From Filimonas sp. (lineage in GTDB: Bacteria; Bacteroidota; Bacteroidia; Chitinophagales; Chitinophagaceae), in contig JAFKHH010000024.1 of NCBI GenBank assembly GCA_017306865.1, forward strand, positions 22,291-86,290: a stretch of DNA of 64,000 nt, written 5' to 3'. Under the pieces are notes generated by a model that was given only the letters and a program-made list of their open reading frames with translations, was not told the DNA's origin and did not search any database. Shown here one piece after another: positions 34,354 through 43,602 of this stretch. Positions within the stretch are counted from its first letter, which is position 1, and the number at the start of each line of letters is the position of its first letter. Both the position numbers and the translations under genes were made by a program.

Positions 34354-34434
34354 TAATCAAATATACGAAAGGATTGGAAAAGCATCTCTTTGTTCATTTT
34401 GCCACCTGTTGCTTTTTTAACAATACTTCGCTGC

Positions 34435-34456
34435 AAAGGTGATTTTAGTCACCTTT
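34435..34456. promoter_or_regulatory. Crp/Fnr-like palindromic operator
   Basis: A perfect inverted repeat aaaggtga-ttttag-tcaccttt. The core GTGA-N6-TCAC has exactly the geometry of Crp/Fnr-family sites. It lies 72 bp upstream of the ATG of the MBL-rhodanese gene and 81 bp upstream of the AraC gene start. No Crp-family gene is in the window. Confidence 0.6.
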
Positions 34457-34528
34457 TATCTGATGCCGGTTATTGAGTTTTGCTTTCATAAACAAATGTT
34501 TCATTCAATTTTATCTAAATCATCAATT

Positions 34529-35947
34529 ATGCAGATTGAACAGATTTATACCGGTTGTCTTGCACAAGGAGCCTACTATATAGAAAGCAATGGAGAGGTG
34601 GCAATTATAGACCCGTTGCGTGAAACGGAACCGTATATAAAACGTGCGACGAAAGACAATGCGAAGATCAGGTATATATTTGAAACGCATTTTCATGCTG
34701 ACTTTGTAAGCGGTCATGTAGACCTTGCAAAGAAGACAGGCGCCACTATTGTGTATGGCCCAACCGCAAAGCCTGCATTTGAGGCACACGTAGCCGCAGA
34801 TAACGAAGTGTTTAAGCTAGGCGATCTTACTATCACTGTACTTCACACGCCGGGGCATACCATGGAAAGTAGTTGTTATCTGTTGCATGATGCAACAGGT
34901 AAAGCGACTGCGTTGTTTACTGGCGATACTTTATTCATAGGTGATGTGGGTAGACCGGACCTTGCACAAAAGCTGGTGAGCGAACTGACGCAGGATGTGC
35001 TGGCTGGTCATTTATATGATTCGTTGCGCAACAAGATCATACCATTAGCGGATGATATTATTGTTTACCCTGCACATGGTGCGGGTTCTGCATGTGGTAA
35101 GAACATGAGCAGAGAGACGACTGATACATTGGGGCATCAAAAACGCGTTAACTATGCGCTTCGCCCAATGTCAAAAGAAACATTCATTAAAGATGTAACA
35201 ACCGGGCTGATGCCGCCGCCGGTTTATTTTCCTCAAAATGTACTGATGAATATTAACGGCTATGAAAGCCTGGATGCGGTGCTGGATAAAGGCTTGCGTC
35301 CACTGACGCCGGAAGCTTTTGAGGCTGCGGCTAACAGTGGTGATATGCTTTTGCTGGATACACGTGATGCAAAAACATTTGCGCGCGGATTTGTACCGGG
35401 TTCTGTCAATATTGGCATTAATGGAGGTTTTGCACCATGGGTAGGGGCATTAATTCCTGACATCCGCCAACAGCTACTGATTGTTTGTGAACCGGGTACA
35501 GAAGCCGAGGTGATTACCCGGTTGGCACGTGTTGGATATGACAATACCATTGGTTACCTGCAAGGTGGTTTTGATACATGGGCGACTGCAGGTAAGCCTG
35601 TAGACAAAGTGATGTCTGTAAATGCAACATCTCTGCTGTCGCATTTGCAACAGGAAAAAGACGCTGTGTTGCTGGATGTAAGGAAGGAGAGTGAGTACCG
35701 GTCTCAGCATGTAGTCGATGCTGAAAATGTACCATTGGATTACATCAATGATCATATAACAGCGGTAAAAAAGGATAAGACATATTATGTGCATTGCGCT
35801 GCCGGGTACCGCTCTATGATCTTTATTTCCATTTTAAAAGCGAGAGGATATAACAACCTGGTAGATGTAAAAGGGGGAATGAATGCCATAAAAGAAAGCA
35901 ATCTTTTCCGGGTGACTGATTATGTTTGTCCTATAACGATGTTGTAA
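34529..35947 (+). CDS. MBL-fold persulfide dioxygenase with two rhodanese domains (CstB-like)
   Basis: 472 residues from MQIEQIYTGCLAQG; an in-frame start 30 codons earlier would run through the palindrome. Residues 1-240 are a metallo-beta-lactamase fold with the zinc/iron motif THFHADFVSGH (about 52-62) and HTPGH (about 109). Two rhodanese-like domains follow (about 260-350 and 365-465); the second has the catalytic Cys in HCAAGYRS (about 423), the first has CEPGTE at the equivalent site. This is the layout of CstB-type enzymes, which oxidise persulfides to sulfite and thiosulfate. Cytoplasmic. Probably detoxifies sulfide. Confidence 0.88.
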   Translation: MQIEQIYTGCLAQGAYYIESNGEVAIIDPLRETEPYIKRATKDNAKIRYIFETHFHADFVSGHVDLAKKTGATIVYGPTAKPAFEAHVAADNEVFKLGDLTITVLHTPGHTMESSCYLLHDATGKATALFTGDTLFIGDVGRPDLAQKLVSELTQDVLAGHLYDSLRNKIIPLADDIIVYPAHGAGSACGKNMSRETTDTLGHQKRVNYALRPMSKETFIKDVTTGLMPPPVYFPQNVLMNINGYESLDAVLDKGLRPLTPEAFEAAANSGDMLLLDTRDAKTFARGFVPGSVNIGINGGFAPWVGALIPDIRQQLLIVCEPGTEAEVITRLARVGYDNTIGYLQGGFDTWATAGKPVDKVMSVNATSLLSHLQQEKDAVLLDVRKESEYRSQHVVDAENVPLDYINDHITAVKKDKTYYVHCAAGYRSMIFISILKARGYNNLVDVKGGMNAIKESNLFRVTDYVCPITML

Positions 35948-36851
35948 AATAATAAGACGAATATTGCGAAGGATGATGGGTGCATAGCCTGTCATCCTTT
36001 TTATTTTGTTATACCCCAATAGGTGCTGTCGCTACTCTGCGGCCCAATTATCTATTGCTACCATTCTAACGAGTCTCCGGCTCTCTTGTGATCGCAAACA
36101 CGGTAGTAGCTGGTTCGTGAAGACACGAACCAGGGCGAAGAAAATCGAGGGGTTTCCTGTTTTTAATCTTACGGGGAAACGTGCGGCCTCAGAAAAGCTG
36201 CGTTAAGAAAATTGGCATGAACGCCGGAAAAATCCATTGCTGTTTGAGCCAGGTGTAGCTTATTGTACTTAATCTGTAAGCGGCGAATTCAATGGATTTC
36301 GGTGGTCGGGACAATTTTTAGCCTGCTTTTCTGGAGCCTTGATCTTTTTGGTTACTTTTTGTATCAAGACAAAAAGTAACACCGTCGGTAGACAAACGAG
36401 CGTTTGCGATAGAAAATTTACTAAATCAGGTCGGACAATAATGATATTTTATCGAATTCTTTTGCACGCCGTAGGCATGTAACCTATCAACAAAAGCTTA
36501 GGCATACAGCAGCCTCAAAGCTATGGGGTGACAAGAGGGATATTGTGGCCACAGACATATGCCTGTACCTATTTTTTTGTATCACTCATATTAGATTTTT
36601 TTTCTCTTTCATGGCGGTTTCCTTTTATCGCTAGTGTCCTGTATGTGTAAAGGACATGGCGTATTATCTAAACTTTGATGTGCGAAATAAAAATGTTTAG
36701 CTGCATAAATTATCAAATACCCTGTGCTAGCTTGTTTGTGTTACTACATACACGTTGAAAACCTATTAAAAATAAGAACTCCCGATCTTTTGGTTAGCCA
36801 AGGGTTGACTATTAGAAAGGGGGTTCACCATCTTTTAAAATCACAACAGAT
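35948..36851. repeat. 904-bp intergenic region with palindromic and dispersed repeats
   Basis: No gene recognised. Features: a hairpin ctggttcgtg-aaga-cacgaaccag at 36110-36133, a copy of the one at 25385-25408; a perfect 11-bp stem gttactttttg / caaaaagtaac at 36351-36361 and 36370-36380; then the 36361-36441 repeat shared with 23271-23352; then 'gtaggcatgtaacctatcaac' at 36471-36491, related to 45465-45492. The last 300 bp are AT-rich with no recognisable motif. Confidence 0.75.
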
Positions 36852-37865
36852 ATGAAGAAAGTATTTGTCGTAGGGGTTATTATATTATTGGGTGGTTTTG
36901 GTTTTTTCAAAAATATTTATGCTGATCCGCATATAGGTCAGCAAAATGTAAGAGACAACGAGCTGCCTTCCTGGAGTGATGGCAATACGCGGCAACGCAT
37001 TCTTGAGTTTGTACATAACGCCATAATGGAAGGCAATGCCGGCTTTATACCTGAGCAGGACCGTATCGCAGTTTTTGATAATGATGGCACTTTGTGGTCT
37101 GAACAACCATTATATTTTCAATTTATGTTTGTGCTGGACCGTGTGAAAGAGTTGGCACCTCAACATCCTGACTGGAAGACAAAAGAACCGTTTAAATCTG
37201 TTATTGCCGGTGACCTGAAAACTGCGCTTGCCTCCGGAGAGAAGGGGCTTGCTGCAATGCTAGCTGCTACATCTGCAGGTATGACTACAGATGAATATAC
37301 ACAGTTGGTAAAAACATGGATAGCTACAGCGGTGCATCCGGTTACCAAGAAGCATTATAATGAAATGATCTTTCAGCCAATGCTTGAATTATTACAGCTA
37401 TTACGCACCAATGGGTTTCAGACGTTTATTGTATCTGGTGGCGAAACTGATTTTATGCGCGCCTGGGCAACTGATGCTTACGGCATACCACCGCAGCAGA
37501 TAGTTGGCAGCACCTTAAAAACAAAATTTGAAATAGTGAATGGTAAACCCGTAATAAGACGGCTGCCGCAACTCAACTTTGTAGATGATAAAGCAGGAAA
37601 GCCGGTAGGCATACAGCAATATATTGGTAAAAAGCCCGTGTTTGCAGCGGGCAATTCAGATGGCGATTATGAAATGCTGCAATGGACTTCTTCTAACACA
37701 CTTCCTCATCTTGGTATTATTGTGCATCATACGGATGCTCAACGGGAATTTGCATACGACCGGAAATCTCATATAGGGCAATTAGCCAAAGGGCTGGATA
37801 GCGCTGCCCGGTATGGCTGGCAATTGGTTGATATGAAAAATGATTGGAAAACGATCTATCCATAA
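36852..37865 (+). CDS. secreted HAD-superfamily phosphatase
   Basis: 337 residues. An N-terminal signal (MKKVFVVGVIILLGGFGFF) and early FKNIYADPH place it in the periplasm. HAD motifs: AVFDNDGTLW (Asp nucleophile, about 74-83), FIVSGGETDF (motif II, about 195) and AAGNSDGDYEM (motif IV, about 265). This arrangement is that of a phosphoserine-phosphatase-like acid phosphatase, a periplasmic phosphomonoesterase of unknown substrate. It lies 102 bp upstream of the Bat operon but a functional link is unproven. Confidence 0.8.
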   Translation: MKKVFVVGVIILLGGFGFFKNIYADPHIGQQNVRDNELPSWSDGNTRQRILEFVHNAIMEGNAGFIPEQDRIAVFDNDGTLWSEQPLYFQFMFVLDRVKELAPQHPDWKTKEPFKSVIAGDLKTALASGEKGLAAMLAATSAGMTTDEYTQLVKTWIATAVHPVTKKHYNEMIFQPMLELLQLLRTNGFQTFIVSGGETDFMRAWATDAYGIPPQQIVGSTLKTKFEIVNGKPVIRRLPQLNFVDDKAGKPVGIQQYIGKKPVFAAGNSDGDYEMLQWTSSNTLPHLGIIVHHTDAQREFAYDRKSHIGQLAKGLDSAARYGWQLVDMKNDWKTIYP

Positions 37866-37966
37866 GCAATTTGATATTTCATATTTGAAATTCGAAAATT
37901 GAAATTACTCCATGTAAAGTGTGCGCTTAACCTATTATTTCAAATCCCAAATCTTAAATCCACACC

Positions 37967-38926
37967 ATGGTACTAGAGCAGATAAAAGAGTTATCTCGCC
38001 GTATGGAAGCATCCATCATAGGGCAGCAAGATATCATTACAAGAATATTGATCGGGCTGCTGACTGATGGGAATGTTTTGCTGGAGGGATTGCCGGGGCT
38101 TGCAAAAACACGTGCAGTAAAGAGCCTTGCATATAATCTTGATTGCAAACTCAGTCGCATACAATTTACACCAGACTTGTTGCCGTCCGATATTACGGGA
38201 ACAGAGATCTATCAGCCTCAATCTGACGAAAAATTTGTTTTCCAGCCAGGGCCAATATTCAGTAACCTGATCCTTGCAGATGAGATCAACCGTGCGCCCG
38301 CAAAAGTGCAGGCTGCGTTGCTGGAAGCTATGGAGGAGAGACAGGTGTCTGTTGCCGGAAAAACGCATCAGATGGAGCCGTTGTTTATGGTGCTTGCAAC
38401 AGAAAACCCAATAGAGCAGGAAGGAACATATCCCTTGCCAGAAGCACAATTGGATCGCTTTATTATGAAGATAGAAATAACGTATCCAAAGCAGGAGGAT
38501 GAAATAAAAATAGTCAGGCTGGTAAGAGAGGAAACAAGGGAAGCTACAAAGGGAAAGCCTGATGCTATACCACAGCAGATCATTTTTGATGCACGTAAAG
38601 AGATCAGTAATGTACAGGTGAAAGAACCGGTAGAGAAATACATGACAGACCTTATAGCCGCCACGCGATACCCGGATCAATTTAGTAAAGCGTTGCAGAA
38701 ATGGATTAGCTACGGTGCAAGCCCGCGCGGTACAATAGCGTTGGATAAATGCGCGCGGGTAGTGGCATGGTTGGATGCCCGTGATTATGTAACGCCGGAT
38801 GATATACGCTTTATTATACACGACGTACTGCGCCATCGGCTTATTCTCAGTTATGAAGCCAATGCGGATGGTGTAAATGCGAATAATGTGATAGACGAAA
38901 TACTGAAAATAGTTTCGGTGAGCTAG
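37967..38926 (+). CDS. moxR: MoxR-family AAA+ ATPase
   Basis: 319 residues. AAA_3/MoxR features: a Walker A GLPGLAKT near 46, ILADEINRAPAKVQAALLEAMEERQV (Walker B with 'INRAP' signature), ATENPIEQEGTYPLPEAQLDRF, and a C-terminal AAA lid. MoxR ATPases act as chaperones for VWA proteins. It opens the Bat-type operon, ahead of DUF58, DUF4381, BatA, BatB/C and BatD genes. Confidence 0.93.
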   Translation: MVLEQIKELSRRMEASIIGQQDIITRILIGLLTDGNVLLEGLPGLAKTRAVKSLAYNLDCKLSRIQFTPDLLPSDITGTEIYQPQSDEKFVFQPGPIFSNLILADEINRAPAKVQAALLEAMEERQVSVAGKTHQMEPLFMVLATENPIEQEGTYPLPEAQLDRFIMKIEITYPKQEDEIKIVRLVREETREATKGKPDAIPQQIIFDARKEISNVQVKEPVEKYMTDLIAATRYPDQFSKALQKWISYGASPRGTIALDKCARVVAWLDARDYVTPDDIRFIIHDVLRHRLILSYEANADGVNANNVIDEILKIVSVS

Positions 38927-38976
38927 GGACGGGAGGCTATGATCGTGAATCGTCAAACGGGAATCGTGAAATAATA

Positions 38977-39009
38977 AGACCTATAAGGTTTCAAAAACCT
39001 TATAGGTCT
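38977..39009. repeat. perfect 15-bp hairpin between moxR and the DUF58 gene
   Basis: The arms agacctataaggttt (38977-38991) and aaaccttataggtct (38995-39009) form a hairpin with a 3-base loop. It sits in a 185-bp gap within the Bat operon, with 'atcgtgaat' and 'cacgattcacg' words on both sides that also occur near 14790 and 32480. It may dampen transcription downstream or be a repeat copy. Confidence 0.85.
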
Positions 39010-39111
39010 GAGCTGACTTTAAAGATCACTGGGCAGCAAAGAGGCGTGAGTTGAGTTGTGAGTAAGCCCATTCACGATTGCCGGCTCACGATTCACGAAT
39101 AACACAAATAC

Positions 39112-40059
39112 ATGTTCAACAAACAAACACATAACGATCCTCCTGAAGTGGTGACCAGTCTGCATGATCTGATGGAATATGAATACCTGGTTCAATCACA
39201 TCAGTTGTTGCCGGATCATCCTGTATATTCCATTTTAGCCGGGCGACATGCTTCTAAGTTGCGCGGGCGGGGCCTTGATTTTGAAGAAGTGCGGCAATAT
39301 GTAGCGGGCGATGATATTCGCAATATCGATTGGCGTGTAACGGCAAGAGTTGGTAAGACGCATTCTAAAGTTTTTACGGAAGAAAAAGAACGTCCTTTCT
39401 TTCTTATTCTTGACCAGGGCAGCAGCATGTTTTTTGGTTCGCAACGGTTTGTAAAATCTGTTACTGCAGCGCATGCTGCTGCGTTAAGTGCATTTTATAC
39501 TATAAAGAGGGGCGACCGTTTTGGTGGCATTATTTACAATGAAGACGGCTTTGACTACATAGTGCCTAAAAGAAGTAAGAAGCTGGTGCAGCATTTTTTG
39601 CAATGTGTAGTAAACAGGAACGAAACGTTACCATCACGTACCACTATAAGGCCCGGAACAAGCTTGCTGAATGATATGTTGCGTAGAGCGCAATCACTTG
39701 TTACGCATGATTACGTGGTGGCGGTTATCAGTGATTTTTCTTCTATCGATGATGAAACGCGCAAACACCTGCGTAGCATAAGTTATCACAATGATGTAAT
39801 GCTGGTACATATAGAAGACAAGCTGGACGATGCTTTGCCAGATGGCAGGTTGGTGTTGAGTGATGGGAGAAGACAAATTGCCTGGCAAAATACGCGGCAT
39901 AACTGGGGGCAGAAATATACCATCGCTTACAGGAACTGGAAAACTGAATTTGTAAACGAATTCAGGCGTTACCGTATTCCTGTACTTTTTTTTAATACAA
40001 CAGATACAGTAGAGGACCAGGTAATGAGGGGTATGGGAAGATTATTTAAAAACAAATAA
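39112..40059 (+). CDS. DUF58 domain protein of the Bat operon
   Basis: 315 residues, no signal. The DUF58 signature is present: GRGLDFEEVRQYVAGDDIRNIDWRVTAR (about 50-78) followed by a VWA-like fold in which the usual metal site is modified (FLILDQGSSMFFG). It works with MoxR ATPase. Start codon 185 bp after moxR because of the hairpin-containing gap; the next gene is 2 bp downstream. Confidence 0.92.
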   Translation: MFNKQTHNDPPEVVTSLHDLMEYEYLVQSHQLLPDHPVYSILAGRHASKLRGRGLDFEEVRQYVAGDDIRNIDWRVTARVGKTHSKVFTEEKERPFFLILDQGSSMFFGSQRFVKSVTAAHAAALSAFYTIKRGDRFGGIIYNEDGFDYIVPKRSKKLVQHFLQCVVNRNETLPSRTTIRPGTSLLNDMLRRAQSLVTHDYVVAVISDFSSIDDETRKHLRSISYHNDVMLVHIEDKLDDALPDGRLVLSDGRRQIAWQNTRHNWGQKYTIAYRNWKTEFVNEFRRYRIPVLFFNTTDTVEDQVMRGMGRLFKNK

Positions 40060-40061
40060 GA

Positions 40062-40550
40062 ATGGACGAACAGTATGGACAATTGATAGAGCCAACGCCC
40101 GTGAAATTTAGTTTTGGCGCGCCAGGATGGTACGTGCTGGGCGTGCTGTTTTTGCTCGTGCTGGTTTGTGTTGCGTGGTTGCTGTACCGGTATTATAAAC
40201 GGAATAAATACCGCGCGGAGGCTGTGAAACAATTGCAGGCCTTGCAGTCACAATGTGTTGCGTCAGGTGCGCAGGCGCAACTTGTTTACGAAGTTAATAT
40301 GTTGCTGAAGCGTGTAGTTATGGCGCGGTATCACAGGCATGCTACCGCAGGTGTAAGAGGTAATGTGTGGATCGCTTATTTAAACCAAACTGCCAATGAA
40401 CAACTTTTTGATGAGGCAGATGCAGAATTGTTGACGGATCATATTTATGCTACACATGCAGTTGTCCCGGCGGAAAAAGCGGATGATTTTGCAGAAAAAG
40501 CAAAACGCTGGATGAAAACACATAGAAGGAAAATAGCTGAACTGTCTTAA
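40062..40550 (+). CDS. DUF4381-type membrane protein
   Basis: 162 residues. An acidic or polar start (MDEQYGQLIEP) precedes one membrane segment at about 25-45 (WYVLGVLFLLVLVCVAWLLY), and a charged helical cytoplasmic domain of 115 residues follows. This is the DUF4381 layout seen between DUF58 and BatA genes. Starts 2 bp after the DUF58 stop and precedes BatA by 14 bp, so translation is tightly coupled. Confidence 0.85.
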   Translation: MDEQYGQLIEPTPVKFSFGAPGWYVLGVLFLLVLVCVAWLLYRYYKRNKYRAEAVKQLQALQSQCVASGAQAQLVYEVNMLLKRVVMARYHRHATAGVRGNVWIAYLNQTANEQLFDEADAELLTDHIYATHAVVPAEKADDFAEKAKRWMKTHRRKIAELS

Positions 40551-40564
40551 GACTGAATTACAAC

Positions 40565-41551
40565 ATGCATTTCGCAATACTATACAAATGGGTTTTCCTG
40601 CTATTGCCATTACCACTGGTGATCTATTTTTTATTGCCGCCACTGAAGAAACGCCGGGCTGGCCTGATCGTTCCTTTTTTCAGGCGTGCGACTGTAGTGT
40701 CCGGGCAAACGCCACGAAAAAGAGGCTGGATTGCACGTCGTAATTTTTTTGGCTGGATAGCATTGTTCTTATGCTGGTGTTGTTTGCTCGCAGCGTTATC
40801 AATGCCACACCTGGTAGGTCAGCCGGGTAAGAAGACCAAAACTGTAAGAAGCTTTTTAATAGCGGCGGATATATCGTTTAGCATGGCGGAGCGTGATTGG
40901 GTTGTAGATGGGAAGCGTGAGTCGAGATGGGATGCCGTAAAATCTATTATGCAGGATTTTGTGAAGAATAGAAAGAGCGACCAGGTGGGGCTGATTATGT
41001 TTGGTACACATGCGTACCTGCAAGCGCCTCTGACAACAGATCTGAGCGCGATCAGTTGGTTAATGGACCAGACTGAAGTAGGTATGGCAGGACAAATGAC
41101 GAGCATTGGTGATGCGATTGCGTTTAGTATAAAAGTATTTAAGGAAGATACCATTAAACAGAAGATCATGTTGTTGCTGACAGATGGTATAGATGCAGGT
41201 AAGGCCATACAGCCGCTGGATGCAGCGCAGGCTGCTCGAAAAGATTCCATCGTGATCTATACATTGGGAATAGGAAAAGCAAAAGGTAGTGGTGGATATG
41301 ACCTGGATGAAAAAACATTGCGTGATATAGCCAACGTAACGGAAGGGAAATATTTCAATGCAATGGACGAAGGGCAGTTAAAAAATGTGTATAAAGAGTT
41401 GGATAAGCTGCAGCCGGTGGTATATGAAGAGGATGTGAACAAGCCCAAAAAGTGGTTATACATGTATCCGCTTGCTGTGGCAATAATAATAGGCTTAGCG
41501 TTTCACCTGGTCAGTGGAGTGGTGAGTTTGTTTAGAGGCGATGTGTCGTGA
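40565..41551 (+). CDS. batA: BatA: VWA-domain membrane protein
   Basis: 328 residues. Two N-terminal membrane segments (about 8-26 and 57-78), a VWA domain at about 90-290 with the MIDAS site AADISFSMAERD (DxSxS) and LLLTDGIDAG, and a C-terminal membrane helix near 300. It is anchored so the VWA domain faces the periplasm. Part of the Bat complex thought to aid stress tolerance or envelope stability with BatB/C and BatD. Confidence 0.9.
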   Translation: MHFAILYKWVFLLLPLPLVIYFLLPPLKKRRAGLIVPFFRRATVVSGQTPRKRGWIARRNFFGWIALFLCWCCLLAALSMPHLVGQPGKKTKTVRSFLIAADISFSMAERDWVVDGKRESRWDAVKSIMQDFVKNRKSDQVGLIMFGTHAYLQAPLTTDLSAISWLMDQTEVGMAGQMTSIGDAIAFSIKVFKEDTIKQKIMLLLTDGIDAGKAIQPLDAAQAARKDSIVIYTLGIGKAKGSGGYDLDEKTLRDIANVTEGKYFNAMDEGQLKNVYKELDKLQPVVYEEDVNKPKKWLYMYPLAVAIIIGLAFHLVSGVVSLFRGDVS

Positions 41552-41850
41552 TGTATTCACCGCAGAGACGCAGAGGGCGGGGAGATTCGCAGAGAAAGAA
41601 ATAACCACAGCGGCACAGAAACACAGAAGTGCTTATTTGTGCCTTTGTAGCAAAAGAAACTCTGCATAGCTTTTGTAGTCAGTGGTGAATGAACTTGTTG
41701 GTAGTGAGTTATGGGGAGATGGGAAATAAACGCAGATATACAGAAATAAGGAAGCGCATAGCTGTATTTCAGTGGTAAAAACTCCGCGTAACTCCCCGCC
41801 CTCTCTGTCTCCGCGGTAAACTCTTTTAAAACTCAAATTTCAAATCCCTC
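41552..41850. repeat. 299-bp repeat-filled gap inside the Bat operon
   Basis: A pair of matching phrases with reversed order: 'ccgcagagacgcagagggcgggg' at the left and 'ccccgccctctctgtctccgcgg' at the right form a long imperfect inverted repeat (41560-41582 and 41794-41816). Between them are 'cacagcggcacagaaacacag' words and AT-rich DNA. No gene; the only operon gap of this size in the cluster. Confidence 0.7.
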
Positions 41851-43602
41851 ATGTGGAGTGAAGTAAAAGATATGTTGACGGGTATTGACTGGCAGCAGTT
41901 TCATTTTCTGCGGCCTAAAGCGTTATATCTTTTCATTCCGCTGGCAGTTGCTGTTGTCATTTTAATTATTGGAAACCGGGAACGGAAAAAATGGAAAAAG
42001 ATCATTGCGCCATCATTGCGCAGGTATATGTTTTCCAAAGGGAGTGTTTGGGCATTTGCAATGCCGCTTTTGTTATTCATTATCGCTGCGTCTTGTATTA
42101 TTGCGGGGCTTGCAGGGCCTGCCTGGCGTAAGCGCCCTGTGCCTGCGGAGAAGATACAGGCGGTGGTACTTATTGCGCTGGATCTGTCACGCTCTATGCT
42201 TGCAAAGGATATACAACCGAGCAGGCTGGAGCGTGCCAAGTTTAAGATCAGTGATTTTCTAGATGCTAATCCACGGGCGCGTGGTGGACTGGTTGCCTTT
42301 GCCGGTACTGCTCATCCCGTATTGCCTTTTACCAGCGATTATAAACTGATCAAGCACCATGCTGCCAGCCTGGTGAACCGTATCATGCCTGTGCAGGGTA
42401 CAAATATGCCTTTGCTGATGGATGAGATCGATTCTTTAATGAACAGTGTGAATGCGCCTAGTACAGTGCTGTTAATGACGGATGCTATAAGTGCGGAAGA
42501 GGCTGCACTGCTGACCAGCTTTACACAACATTCTGTGCATCGTATAGAAATACTGTTATTCTCTACACCTAACGGAGCGGCCATTCCTGGGTATTCATCT
42601 GTTATTTCCAAACAAGATCCGGTAGTATTGCAAAACATGTCACAAGACACTGCTATAACTATTACACCACTTACGTTGGATAAGTCTGATGTAGAAGGTA
42701 TAGCGCAACGCATTTCAAAGCGGCTCATTTTTGAAGAAGAAAAAAAACAGGATGAGAAAGATTGGGACGATGCAGGTTGGTTACTCATCATTCCTGCTGT
42801 TGGTATTACACTGTTCTGGTTTAGAAAAGGATGGGTGATACAATGGTGCTGGCTACCGCTATTGCTGAGCCTTTCTTCCTGCGGCGTAAAAAGCAGGCAT
42901 CCCGACTGGTGGTATAGTAAAGATTACCAGGGACAATTGTTTGAAAATGATAGGCAGTATAGTGAAGCTGCTGCGCATTTTGATGATGATCAACATAAAG
43001 CTGTTGCTTACTTTAAAGCTGGTAATTATGAGGCTGCTGCCGACCTGTTCGCATTAGATAGTTCCGCTACAGGCGCGTGCAATCGCGGTATTGCTTTAGC
43101 AAAAATGGGACGGTATGATGAAGCGATGGACGCATTCACAAACGCGGAAGACCTGGATCCTTCTTTAAAAAATAGAGCAGGTAACAGTTTGTTGCAGGCG
43201 CAGCAGGCAAAACAAAAAGCTGACAGTATATTGAAGATTGAGCAGACGAGCGTAAGTAAGCATACAAAGGATGTGAAAGGAGAAAAAAAGAAAGACAAAA
43301 AAGATCCATTAAAAGAGCATAAGCCGGCGTCGAAAGACGAGGAGTTAAGTGCGGATACGCGGGTGAAGGAATTGCCAAAGTTTGGCAATCGTGCTACTGA
43401 TGAGGCGGTGAGTAATATACACCGGGCAAAGGAAGCAAAAAAGCCGCCAAAAGATTTTACACCTGACAAGGCAGACAAGACTGCATCTAATGTGCTGCTG
43501 CGGCAAACGGCTGCGGACCCGGCTGAGTTCCTGCACCGCCGGTTTGAACTTCAGGTGAAACGTTATTACAAACATGTAAAAAAGCCTGCGCAACCTTGGT
43601 AA
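41851..43602 (+). CDS. batB: BatB/BatC fusion: VWA domain plus TPR protein
   Basis: 583 residues. Membrane helices at about 25-42 and 68-88, VWA domain about 95-290 with MIDAS LDLSRSMLAKD, a helix near 310-345, then a lipoprotein-like LSSCGVKSR and TPR repeats (about 365-445, EAAAHFDDD, AAADLFALDSS, MGRYDEAMDAFTNAEDLD). It ends in a long Lys/Glu/Asp-rich tail (about 460-540). BatB and BatC are separate genes in some genomes but fused here. Follows BatA after a 299-bp repeat gap. Confidence 0.88.
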   Translation: MWSEVKDMLTGIDWQQFHFLRPKALYLFIPLAVAVVILIIGNRERKKWKKIIAPSLRRYMFSKGSVWAFAMPLLLFIIAASCIIAGLAGPAWRKRPVPAEKIQAVVLIALDLSRSMLAKDIQPSRLERAKFKISDFLDANPRARGGLVAFAGTAHPVLPFTSDYKLIKHHAASLVNRIMPVQGTNMPLLMDEIDSLMNSVNAPSTVLLMTDAISAEEAALLTSFTQHSVHRIEILLFSTPNGAAIPGYSSVISKQDPVVLQNMSQDTAITITPLTLDKSDVEGIAQRISKRLIFEEEKKQDEKDWDDAGWLLIIPAVGITLFWFRKGWVIQWCWLPLLLSLSSCGVKSRHPDWWYSKDYQGQLFENDRQYSEAAAHFDDDQHKAVAYFKAGNYEAAADLFALDSSATGACNRGIALAKMGRYDEAMDAFTNAEDLDPSLKNRAGNSLLQAQQAKQKADSILKIEQTSVSKHTKDVKGEKKKDKKDPLKEHKPASKDEELSADTRVKELPKFGNRATDEAVSNIHRAKEAKKPPKDFTPDKADKTASNVLLRQTAADPAEFLHRRFELQVKRYYKHVKKPAQPW

